64,000 nt of DNA from positions 3,224,001 through 3,288,000 of the forward strand of contig NC_045141.1 of assembly GCF_008831285.2 (NCBI RefSeq), read 5' to 3'. Shown one piece after another: positions 50,811 to 63,800 of the stretch; the first letter of the stretch is position 1, and every line of letters starts with the position of its first letter. Below the pieces are notes generated by a model. That model ran no database searches. It saw only the letters and a program-made list of their open reading frames with translations, and was not told the DNA's origin. Position numbers and translations under genes: made by a program. The DNA comes from Nymphaea colorata. Taxonomy: Eukaryota; Streptophyta; Magnoliopsida; Nymphaeales; Nymphaeaceae.

Positions 50811-50847
50811 GACATGCAAGTCATCACCCAATATCTAAAAAGACTGA

Positions 50848-51365
50848 TCATTCACTCACATGGCTTTCCTTAAGGAAACGCCAACTAAACCTATTAGAGG
50901 AGCTTCTGAGAAGTTGAACTGTCAAGCAAGCTACCGGTTTTCCTCCCTCTGTGTCGTGGACTTCAAAGTCACCCCTATGAGCAGGCAACGTTCGTGAGTG
51001 AACCTCTGACGCATGGAAGCCCTTTACTTGGCAAGAACGATTGTCTAGCAAGTAATAGCCAGGAGAGTGCTGATCACTATCAAATAAAAAATTTAAAACC
51101 AGATTGCCCTTGCACCTTGGGGACTCCCATTCACATGTCGAAGCAATCGTGTTCCCATCGTGGCAGACCCAACGCAACAATACACAACAGTTTGGAAGCC
51201 ATTCGAACGATCTCTAGAATCCTTGATATCATCTGCCTTTTGGAAGCAGGACAATTAAGAAAACAAGATGGCATTTGGCACGCTCAATCATACCTCTCGA
51301 GGTTTCATGATGACCATGGAGCAAGAGCCATTGTAGGCACACGCAGTTTGCTGATCTGTAGCTAA
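50848..51365. other. Unrecognised coding-like stretch between the hAT element and the RlmN-like gene
   Basis: Both strands have open frames: minus 50848-51180 (contains FEVHDTEGGKPVACLTVQLL) and plus 50994-51365 (contains LEAIRTISRILDIICLLEAGQL). Composition is closer to coding than the surroundings. I recognise no family. It may be a decayed exon of a neighbouring gene, transposon interior, or chance. Confidence 0.2.
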
Positions 51366-51625
51366 TAGAATGTGATAACTCAGATATTATGGTGCCTTTT
51401 ACATGGAAAATGTCAATACCATTCCCTTGAGTTCAATCGAAAAGCAATTCCCAATATTCCCTTTTGTGCTACAATCTAGTTGGTCTTTCATAAGAAAATT
51501 CATGGACACTAGAAATTTTTCATGAAAGTATAATTTTTTCATTAAGATGAGCAGTCACAAGGTTTCTTTTACAGATTGAACACCTGCATATTTCTGGTAA
51601 CAAAAGTTCTACTTTCAGTTCGCAC

Positions 51626-54367
51626 TTAGGTATGAAGATCTTCAATATCTGGCAATTCCATGCTGGCACTGAGTTGGGAAGTTGGCTTTGAAATCTTAAT
51701 TACCAATTGACCACACGCACCACTTATGTCCTGGCCCATTTGTTTGCGAACTGTTGTCCGAATTTTATAAACTTCTCTCAACATCTTCTGAAACTTTTTC
51801 ACATTCTGCTCAGAACTGCTCATAAAATGACTTGAACTACCGATTGCATTGAAAGGTATCAAGTTAATAACCTGGACATCATGCAGATAAATCTTACACA
51901 TAACAATCAAAAGAAATGTTGACCAGTCCTAAGGACTTGAAGGATCAGTTCTTCGTACAAGTATGAAGATTAAAACTCACCACGTCAAGTGTTTTAAGCA
52001 ACTTCCCAAGCTCATGAGCATGCTGCTCTTGATCATTGATGCCGTCAAGCATGATATATTCAATGAAGATTTTCTGGCCACTGAAAGCAAGAAAAACTAT
52101 AAAGTTCTTTAACTCAAATTTTGAGATTAAAAAGAAAAAGGAAAGTAAACCGTGTCTGAGTTGCACCACTTCTCCTGATACAGATGTAAAACATCCATAA
52201 GCCTTTGCAGAGGAAAGGCACTGGCAGCAGGCATTATCTGACACCTTATATCTTGAATGGGAGCATGAAGAGAGACGGCAAGTCTCACATTTGGCAAGTC
52301 ATCTTTTAACTTCTTGATAGCAGGGATAATGCCAACCTACATGCAAAAAATCTGAGAAGCAACTTCATTTATACTGCAAACCCTTTGACTTCCAAAGGCT
52401 AGTAAGTAAGCCAAACTTCTTAAACTACTCTTCAAGGAAAAAAAAAATGGTAAACGAAGAGCATATTCATCATAATAACAATTCAAAGAACACTAGAAGA
52501 AAACAGAATTGACATAGAAAAACATTATTTTGCTCCAATGTTATTGAACATATATTTTGACAACAAACTCGTATGTTTACAGTTCTTATAAATGATTAAT
52601 CCCTCTGTAATCTGTCACCTTCCATTCTTCCTTGGTGATAGTTCCAGGGTCATGGGTAACAGATGTCATTTGGGTCAGTTCTTAAGAGACCCTGCATTTG
52701 TAGTAAATATAAACAGGCATCTGGGATTAGGGTTGTCTGTGTGAATTTTAGGGTTTTCTTCTTGTTAATGCTGTACCAGGGTAGTAGTGGGAATACAACT
52801 CGCACACATTGCAAGAAAAGAACCCTAAAACTCTGAAACTCAACCCTAAACCCAGGTTAGAGTAACTCTCAGAGGGAATACAACTCAATAACCTCCGTTG
52901 AAACCCCAATCTACCAGCGTGCCTGTTTATATTCACTACCAACACAGGGTCTGTCTAAGACCCGACACAAATGAGACCCTTTACCCATGACCCAGCGATT
53001 ATCACTTGGTCTACCCTCTCCAATGGATGTAGTTTTTAGCTCTTTGGGAAAATCTCTATATTCTAGTAATGCAGGATAGCATTTTGCATGTTTCTCACTT
53101 ATAGTGCATGTTTTAGATTATATCACAAGTTCACAACATATAATTGTTCATTGTCAAGTGCCAAACATTATGATTATCATCAATCAACAATAATCATCAT
53201 CGTATTCATCGTCTTCCTTATTTTCTTCTTTAATTGTTTCAACATTCAAATGGAATGTCCTCACCAATATATGGTCAATTTTTCTAGAAAACTAGTAAAA
53301 CCTCCCCCTTCCACAGTTATAAAAGATGTTTAGAAAGTGGAAGGAAGGAGTTTTTTAAAAAGAAGCACGACAAAACTGGATTAAAAAAATGGGCCTCAAG
53401 CCACTTTTGTTTTGTTTTGTCCCCGTATCATAAGATATAGGGGGCGCATATTGGTCGTATCGTATGATACTTATGGCCCTCATATTGCACGATACAGGGG
53501 ATACGCCTATGATACAAAGGCGTATCATAAAACCTTTTTAACATATACAATACGTATCGGACGACACGGACCCATATCACGTGATAAGGATAACACTGCA
53601 ATGGCTATATTTCTAGTTGTTGGACATTCCAACAACAGCTTCTCCTTCCCATCTATTAGATTTTATGTCCCTTATGTCATTTTAACCTTTTGTAAGCTCT
53701 TTTTATGAGTAATCAATAATACTATTCATACTTATTCTGTGTACCATTGATACAGACTGTGTACTGTCTGTATTCAGTCATTTCCCCGTCATGTGTTGAT
53801 TACAATAACCTGAGTGTGTGTGATATAAAATTCAGTGTATATCACAACTCCTTCTATGGTATCAGAGCAAAAAGATTCTGCCCTGAGTTAATTTATGCTG
53901 AGAATATTTTGAAGCAAGTTTGTGATCAATTGTCGTATTCAAGAAATCAAGACCTGATCCAATGAAGGGGACAAATGTCATCAGCAGCGTTGTCCTAGTT
54001 TGAGTCTTACACAGATTGTCATTCTTTCACGGTGCTTCAAGGTGTGTTCCCTATTCCCCTCATTCTTTAGAGAAATGGAAGAAAAAGAAAATCTCTCCCT
54101 CCAACTCTTGCTCAAACTTAATTCCACAAATTATGTTACATGGGCTTCTACTATGAAGCATCATATTGGTAGAAAGGGTCCTTGGGGGTACCACTGATGG
54201 CTCCAAAAAGGAACCTAAACTTACCAATGCAGTCGCTTACATTGACCAAAGTTGTGGATGGAAAAGCCAAAGACCTGGTGGGAGCTATGTCACATAGGTT
54301 CGGGTACGGGTACGGACCATTTTCAAAAAATTTGAGTGCGGGGGTACGGCCGTACACACACGCGGAC

Positions 54368-54430
<63 letters not shown>

Positions 54431-57400
54431 AAAAAATTTCAAAATGAATAACATATTCATAACTCATGATCCAAAACACATTATGGAAGTAATTAACATA
54501 CAAATATATCCACTTTCTTGATTCTCCGTCGCATCATCAAGATTAGAAGGAGCAACAGGTCACACTTTTAAGATATATTGACATCGCTATGGTTATGGCT
54601 CACACTATTATCGAAGAGTCAAGTTATAGAGAAGGGATCACTTTTCAAAACATTGTATGGAAGATTTTAAATGAAAAGTTGTGAGGAACTATGTGCAAGA
54701 AAGGTTTAGAGTGAAAAAGGAAACAGGAAAAGAGAGGGGGATTTTTAATTTTCAACTCAAAAACTGGACAACTTTGGACTCGGTCAAAGTTGACCGAGTT
54801 CAAAAATAGACAAAAATGATCCTGGGTACGTTGACCGTACCCGATGCTGCGTTGACCGCACCTTTGCCGCACCCAGGGCCGTACCCGTACCCGTGTAACA
54901 TAGAGTGGGAGTTTAAAAGTAGAAAGCCAAAAATGATTAGGTGAAAAAATAAAAGAATGTGAGGATTGGACATCACAAAGTCATGTCATGGTTCTTAAAT
55001 AGTGTAGAAACCTCAACAAGTACACATTGCCGAATTTAAATATATAAATCAAGCATGGGAATTTTTCAAAGAGATGTACATGATAAGAGATGTTGCACAT
55101 AAATAAAATGTGCAGGTGGAAAATCTCTAAGCTTCAACAAGGAAATAATCTATAAAGGATTACTATGGAAAATTTCCTTGGTTGTGGATGAACTATCATT
55201 GTTTGAACCTAAATGGCATGTCGTCAAGATATTCTTCATCAAAAATTGATAGAGGAAGACAAATTTTATCAGTTCATTATTGGCTTAACGCTTGATATAG
55301 TAAAGGCATCACTCATTCATCGACCAAGTGTTCCTACCATCCATGAAGCGCTTGTTGAACTAATAATGGAAGAAAATAGACTAATTTATGGTAAAGAAAG
55401 AGCAGAAAGTGTCTTGGCGGTTTGTAAACCAGAAAATAACATTAGACCTTATTGACTACCATATTTTGGAAGAAATAATGAAGATTCAAGTATAAGGGTG
55501 ATTTGTTTTCAATGCCACGAAGCTAGACACATAAAACCAAGATGTCCAAAGCTGAAGAAACTTGAAAAGAAAGCAGCTACAGCAGAAAGTCATCAAGAAC
55601 CAGGTTCATTTGGAGGATTATCACGTACCCAACTTGCCAAAGCACTTCAACCACTCTTGAAAGAGAATTTTGCAACAACCGGAGCTGTTACAACTTCATC
55701 ACAAGGTACGATTCCTTGGTTGCTTGACTCCAGAACTTCCTTTCATATTACACCAAATAAATCATGCTTAACTAAATGCAAAAATAATTTTTATCCTTGC
55801 TTTGTTCAACAGCTGATGGGACTTCATTGAATGTAAAACCATTGGTAGATTTGAATAAATTCAAAAAAGAGGTTTTTAAAACACCAAACAATAGATGCAT
55901 TCTCAATTGAATCTCAACCTTTTATTGGTATGTCAAATAGCTGATCAGGGCTGGAAAATCAGTTTCGTACACGATAAATGTTTTATACAGGGTCTCTTCT
56001 CCGAGAGGACGATTGGGAAAGGACATAGAAGAAGTGACCTGTAGTTTGTGGATTTTTTGGACCTATCTAAACCTCTTTGTATTACAACCATAAAGAAGAC
56101 ATTTCTTTATGGCATCAAAGATTAGGTCATCCAAGTTTGAGCAAATTTAATGTATACAAGCGTTAAAGAACTTTTATAATGAAAATTTGTCCTGTAATAA
56201 ATGCATTTTGGGCAAAAAGAAGTCTCTTTTGGAAATGGAACTTATATGAGCAAAAGATCCTTTTGAGTTGATTCATTTGGATGTATAGGGGCCAACTGCA
56301 ATTTTCTCTAAAGGTGGATTTGCTTATTATGTTATATTTGTGGATGATTTTATGAGATATGTTTGGGTATACCTCCTCCAACATAAATATGAAACTTTCC
56401 TCTGTTTTAAAACATTTTATCAAATGATTAAAAATCAATTTAAAACAAATATAAAAAATTTATGCACAAATTCTGGTGGAGAATATTTATCAACTCTTTT
56501 TAAAGAATACTTGGAAGAAAATGGGATACTCCGTCAAAAATCTTGTCCAAGAACCCCTCCACAAAATGGAATTTCTGAAAGAAAACATTGTCATATCATA
56601 AAAACAACAAAAACTTTGCTGATTTCAAAATATGTTCCCAAAAACTTTTGGGCTAAAGCAATTTTTATGTCAGGTTATCCAATTAATACAATGGTATCTA
56701 AAGTCTTCGATAACATAGCTCCTTTTCAAACTTTACAATACGGAACCTAACTATGATAGATTAAGAGTATTTGGATGCAAATGCTATATTTTAAATGATA
56801 AGAATAATAAATTATCTTCAAAAGCTATAAAATGTGTTTTCTGGGATATTCTAAGACACAAAAAGGATACAAATGCTATGATGTTAATAATGATAAATTA
56901 TATATTTCATGAAATGTGATTTTCATTGAAAATAAAAAAGGATTTGAAAAGGAAGAAACTGAACATAATATGGATTACTCTTTTTTGTCTGATCTTCTAC
57001 CTTGAAACAATGAAGAAGTTGAAAAAAATGCAGCAACTGGCCAAGAAAGTCCTAGTATTGAATCTCGTAAAGAAATTATCACCTATCATAGAAGAGAAAC
57101 ACCTAGAGATATTCTTACAAATGACCCTTCTCTTGAACCACCAGTGGGAAGGCCTAAAAGGAGTATTAAACATCCTGAAAGGTTTGTTTCCTATGAGTCA
57201 TTTAGTCCCAAATGTAGGAAGAGATAGGTAACCATACACTTTTTTCTTGAACCCACTAGTTATCATGAAGCTATTCAGAGCCCTCAATGGATAGAAGCAA
57301 TAAATGCTGAATTAAAAGCCTTAAAAAATGTGAGACTAGGGAGATCATACCTTTACTGAAAAATAAGAAAACAATAGGCTATAGCTGGGTTTTTGAAGTT

Positions 57401-60400
57401 AAAACCAAAAGTGATGCTACCCTAGAAAGTTTTAAAGCTAAATTAGTTGCCAAAGGATATTGCCAAGAATATGAAATGGACTATGAAGAGACATTTGCTC
57501 CAATTTCCCAGATGACCTCAGTTAGATCCCTCATAGCAATAAGCTCCATTAAAAGATGTCCAACATATCAAATGGTGTTTAAAATATTTTTTTTATTAGT
57601 GAATTTACTGAGAAAGTATACGTCACCTCCTCCAGGATATAAAATATCTTAAGGGTCTGTTCTGCACTTGAAGAAGGTACTTTATGGTTTGAAACAGGCG
57701 ACTAAGGCCTGCTATGACAGATTCTGCAAGGTTTTGAGACTTTTGACTGAACATGGATTCGAGTGATGTTACTCAGATACTGCTTTATTTGTAAAAAAAT
57801 CATCTCTGTGATTTTACTTTTTTATGTAGATGAAATGATCATTACAGGTGATGAATATGATAAAGATGAAGTGAGAAAAATCAAACAACTTTTAAAAAGG
57901 GAATTCAAAATGTCAAACTTGGGGTTCCTCACATATTTTCTTTGTACAGAAGTCAGTTAATCTAGAAGAGGATATCTGATATTCCAGATCAAGTTGTCGA
58001 CATAGTTAATCGCTCTGGAATCTCTAATAACAAGTTTATTGAAAATCAGAAGTACCTGGAATGAAAATGAAGATAAATGATGGAAAAGCAAAGAAAAATC
58101 CTACACCATATTGACAGTTGGTTGGAGCTCTCTCCTATCTATCTATTATCAGACTTGATATTGCTTATATTGTGCATTTAGCAAACTAATTCCGACATGC
58201 TCCCACTACAGTTCATATGGGTACAGTAATGAGAATCATTCGGTACATAAAAAATACCATTAACAAGGGTGTTTTTTTGCCCTCAACTTCTTCTTTGGAA
58301 TTAATTGTATATACTGATACTAATGGGAGAAGAGACCCCAACAATCAACATTCCACTACTAGTTTTTGTGTGTTTTAGATACTTTGTTGACTTTCTAGAG
58401 ATGCAAGAAGCATCAAAGAGTATTTTTGTCTTCCACAGAAGCATAATAATGAGCAATGGCATCAACTGCTATGGAAATTGTGTGGCTAAAATGTCTACTC
58501 AAAGGCATGGGACTGGAGTTTGAAAAACCGGCAAAGTTGTGCAGTGACTATAAAAGTGCGTATATATATTGCCAGCAACAACATTTCTCATGAGAGGACT
58601 AAAAATATCGAAATGGACTATAACTTTGTCATAGAGGAACTTTAAAAGAAATCCATCAAGTTGTCCTTTGTTACATCAAAAGTTTCAGCTGGCAGACTTT
58701 TCACCAAAAGGCTTGTACCATGATTCTCCTTTATTTTTAGCAAACTTTCAGTGGTTTCACCATAAGTTTAATGAGGGTGTTAAAAAATATGTCAGAAGAT
58801 TTACTACTAAATTAGGATTTTTTGCATCAGATTAGATTTAATTTGTTTCTTTGATGTCATATTTTTTAAATTATTTATGCATTTTCTTTTGTGTTCGTTT
58901 ATTTTTGCTTGCTGCCATTTACTAGCTGTTGGAATATCCAGTGGATATATTTCTAGCTGTTGGACATTCCAACAGCTTCTTCTCCTTCCTATTGATTGGA
59001 CTTTATGTCCCTTATGTAGTTTTAGCTTTTCGTAAGCTCTTTTTATGAGTGATCAAAAATACTTTTCAGAGTTTATCTCCTCTCCTTGTGAGGATTCTTT
59101 GTTTATAACTGATACAGACTGTGTATTGTCTGTATTCAGTCATTTCTCTGTGTTGTGTTGTTTACATGAACCTGAGTGTGTGTGATTTAAAATTCAGTGT
59201 ATATCATAATTCATAACTCCTTTCAGCATGCACATTTAATATCATTAGAAAATTCAGTCAGATAGCATCTCCTTCCCTGACTCCTACCTCAAATTTCCAG
59301 CATTTCTTATGTTTGTGACTGATCTGAGCTTGACCATGTGGTATTTGAAATATGTCACTTTAGATCATATTCATCACAGTTAATGCCCTTAAGAAATTCA
59401 GAATCATACACCATCCTTTTTCTTAGCATCCAATAGTGGTTTCCTGAACAGTAAGAAATAAGTGTTCGCATTATGAAGAGTTATCATATAAGGTAGTATT
59501 GCACGCCTAGATATGGTGCTGACCACCAAAACAGAGAACCTGGATGACAAAAACGAACAATACCATGCATACTGAAAGGACTAATACATCACTCACAGGG
59601 TTAAATGTCAATTATTGTTGCATAGATAGATGGACAGTTTCTGGTCCAATGCTTCAACATTAGCTAATTTTTCTACAGTTGGTGCAGATCAATGCTGACT
59701 GTTGCTCAACATACGTTACCCACTATGAATGATTGTGGTGGAGGATAGGCTGGAAATTTGTGGTACACTATTTAATGATTAAGGTGTGTCCAATGGTTGA
59801 GGTGGCTCTTGTTTCTTGAATTTTAAACAGCTTTAGATGAAATTTTGAGGGATTTTCTATTCTATTACTACAAACTATATAAATCAACTCTTTAGGAAGC
59901 TACCATGACCACCTGCACTAGACTATGTCACATAGGTACGAGTACGGGTGCCGGTGCACGTACTGGTGTGGGTACGGGTACAGACCATTTTCAAAAAACT
60001 TGGATGTGGGGATACGGCCGTTTATATATATATATATATATATAAACAAGAAGAAATACTTAGAAAATATATATCAATGGATCTTGCAGCAGTGTTTTTA
60101 AGAAACCTATGAAAAACTATCTTGCAGCAGTGTTTTTAAGAAACCTATGAAAAACTTTAAACATATGGACAATAGAGCAGCCCTCTAGATAGTCGAATTT
60201 CATGCAAGAAAACAAAAATACGACTAAAAACAACAATAAAAAGGAAAAAAAGTTCATGCAGGAAGGTCACCGGAGGTTGCTGGAAGTTGCTGGATGTCAC
60301 AAGAGGTCGCCGGACGTCACCCACAATTTTGTGGAGGCTCTGCGTTTTTGAAAGGAAATACTAAAACAAAAAAAAAACCTAAGTTTTGGACGAAAATGGA

Positions 60401-60805
60401 CTTGGTCAACATTGATCGAGTCTGTTTTTGGACGGATATGAACCCGGGTACGTTGACCGTACCCGATACGTACCCCTACCTGAGCCGTGTGCCAATGGCG
60501 TACCCGTACCCGTACCCATGTCTCACCCGACCGGTAAGGGTACTCCACCAGAAAAAACGTACCCATGTTACATAGGCACTGGATGATGCATGCTGTCCTG
60601 AGGCACCAAAGTCAACCATCATCCATCAAAAGTGCAGCAAACTGGACTTACCTACCAGACTCAACCTTGACTCATGTGATGGTTCTTATCAAGAGTCATA
60701 ATTTCACAAATCCAATAGCTCATTTACATAAAAAAATTTATATTTATGCTTTTACCATATACCATTTGTATATTCTTGTTTGCTTTTAGTATCAAAAACT
60801 GTTTG

Positions 60806-60852
<47 letters not shown>

Positions 60853-63800
60853 CATTTACACAGCACTCTCAATTTCTTGAAAAATGCAACAACCCTGCAT
60901 CCACACCCATATTCATGCAAATATCCTTTGCTCCATCAAGCCTCTATTCAATCTTTTATGCTAGTGAAACAAGTAAATTGTTTCTGACAGTTGAAAATTG
61001 AAACATTACAAAATATGTGTTTAAGAAGTGAAACAGAGATGCACAAGGAAAAACTTCTAGGGTATGTCACATAGGTGTGGGGTGCGGGTGCGGCATCTGA
61101 AAAAATCTGGGTGCGGCGGTGTGGCAAGGGTATTTATTATTATTAATTTATTATTATAATATATATATACATATATAACAACAAATTATCCATAAAGCAC
61201 AAAATTATCAAATAACTGAATCAAAATTGCAATTTGCAAACGCGAGTCAGGTGTGCGCCTAGAAACGACGATTTTAGTCGGGTGTGGCTGACCGCACCCG
61301 ATTCACTTTAAACTTGGCTGGGTGGGAATCTGGGTCGCACCCGCACCCACACCAGCGTCGCGTTGACGCGGGTGCAGGTCCAAAAATGGCACACCCTTGT
61401 GACTTAGCTTCTAGGATGGCCCCTGTCAAATATAACTTAGGACAAGGGACAAGACCATAATGAACAATCTCAAGATGTATAAAAAGTACTCTGTGTAATA
61501 CAGCTTTTTATCAAGTCTAAGTCCTATAATCTGTCTCAGTTTGATGACATACAGTAGATATGGTAATTCTCTTTGGTGATAATCGAAATGGGAAGCTTAT
61601 CATGGACTGGACTGCTTCAACTACTGCTGTATAGTTGTTCAGTGGTTCCCCCATTCCCTGCATATCCAAGTGATAACAGTGAGTAAAGCTCTCTAGAATT
61701 GTGATATACAAAGGTGCAAACATAAGAGATGATGGTATGGGGAACAACAACGTTAACAGGATCCACAAAGAATGAAGCTGAACAGAATACCTTCGGTGCA
61801 AAGTGCTATCAGTACAATTAAACACCACTTTCAATACTTTAAACTATTAGTGGTTGAAGGAAGCAGCACTAGCCATGAGTTCAATACAGTATTGCAGCAA
61901 TTAGGCAAAGCAAACAAATCTGTTACAGTCAAACCAAGTAAAAGAAAGCTCCATTGCGGACCAGCTGAATGAATACTTGAACTCTTTTCAAAAGGTCTAC
62001 TGTCTACATATTTGAGATAAGGAATTGTTTCCAAATGAAACTGGAATACAAATGCAACTGACTCATAAGCAAGAAGAGATGGAGATAACCATGTAGTTTC
62101 TAACAAATGAACAATATCAACTGAGTAAAGTACGTCTAAAGTCATGCCGATCGCGAAGATCATACCATAAAAACAACATTTCTAATGCTTGAGATAAAAG
62201 ATGCGTGAACCAGTTGCTCCACAATCTCCCCTGATGACAGATTACACTTAAATCCCATACTTCCTGTAGCGCAAAATTTGCAACTCATTTTGCAACCTGC
62301 CTAGAAAATTCAAAATAAATCAAAGACATTTCAATGATTAAAAGGAACTCAAGCAAATGTAAGAGATGGAAATATTTTTCCAATAGCATGTGTACAGCAA
62401 ATTCAACACCTGAGATGATATGCATAAAGTTGACCTTGGACCTCCAGGTCGAGGTTTGCCACCATACTTCCCGAGACGTGTGTCATATCTCATAATAACA
62501 GCTTCAACATGAGAACCATTCTGATGACAAAAATGTGGTCAATGTCATATAATGTGTCGATGTAGAAAAGGAAAAGAATGGATTCTCTGTTAATCTGAGT
62601 ATACCATCATCAGCTTTCCTAAAAACAAAAAGCTTTTCAAGCCACAGCCAGAAAATGCACAAAGAAACATGGACCTTGAGTGCAAATGGAACTAACCAGG
62701 AGTGCAGCAAGACAAAGAATGAAATAGCTAAAGCCTCAGGTTTTTCATCAACACAATTTCTAAGTATTTTAATTAAGCACGCAGTTTACATGCAGGCTTT
62801 TAATAAGAATTAAGAACATAAAATGAAGGCATATATTTTTTGTAACATGAAAAATACACACCAGTCCTCCACAAAGTTGAGCACAACTGCAGAGTGGGTC
62901 TTCCGCAACTGCCTTCAAGCAGAACGGAAAGGTGATTCAGCATTGCAGCCACTCTGCACTCTGGAGCTTTTCCGAGGTATGTAGACAAAAGATTTAGGAG
63001 GCCAGGGACATTGCCTGGGGACAGGGGTTCACTTGGCAATAGGATTTCTTCTCATAGAAAAAGGAAGAAAGAATAACATTGCAATTCTAGTATCAAAGAA
63101 GTTCATTTTCACATTGGGACGGATCAGTTTCCTCCACCCCTTTGGAAGCAAACTTCTCATACAGTCTCAAAAGCATGAAAAAAGCATGTAATTCAGTTCC
63201 AAAGAGAGCTTTTAGAAACCATATTCCAAGGTTTCAAGAAAAAATTTCAGGTGACCGAACACTATAATGGAAAATACAAGAACCCAAATTTTCAATTATT
63301 ACAATCCTAATAAATTCTTACTATTCTTCTACTTAACCTCTCCACTTTCTGACATGCAATGAATCTAAAAGTAAGGCAGTTAATAACCTTACGTTTATCC
63401 ATGTGTGTGTTTGTGTGAGCGTTTAAGAGAGAGGGAAAGAGACAGAGAGTAACTGAAAGAAATCAATGCCAATTTAGTGGCAATGCCAATCGCAAGCACA
63501 AGCTGAAAGAAATGTGCACACCTGCAATCTGACAAGCAATTTAGTGGTAACCTTGTCTTCAGAATTTGTAACTAATTCCACGATAGACGTCATCGGTCTA
63601 AATTTGGAAACCAGTACAGGGTAGGCAGCAGAAGGCAACGATGGAACGTCATTGATCTGACAGTTGGGTTGATCAAGAATGTACCTGGATATTAAGAAAT
63701 GGTAGTCCTAACAAAGATTTAGAGTTACCGAAGTTTCATAATATCAACTTATAAAAACAAAACAACCAGACAATAATCGTAAGATCTCGAACTACTGAAC

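Larger units (their letters stand above)
53602..59225 (+). mobile_element. Decayed Ty1/copia element in the RlmN-like intron
   Basis: The 5' LTR (about 53602-53856) and 3' LTR (58927-59225) share tgttggacattccaacagc, ttatgtcccttatgt, gatacagactgtgta and tgtctgtattcagtcattt. The 5' copy appears to lack its first bases. A primer-binding site TGGTATCAGAGC follows at 53857-53868. Domain order is gag, protease, integrase, RT, RNase H. LTR divergence is considerable, so the insertion is old. It is antisense to the host gene. A hAT-like element at 54285-54903 sits inside its gag. Confidence 0.9.

Noticed and set aside
52149-52170. GT at 52149-52150 as donor of the RlmN-like exon
   Set aside because: It would put the next exon out of frame. 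The donor at 52168-52169 restores the KIFIEYIML frame.
54300-54320. Telomere-like or satellite array from gggtacgggtacgg words
   Set aside because: They are restricted to the ends of hAT-like elements with defined target duplications, and are not a long array.
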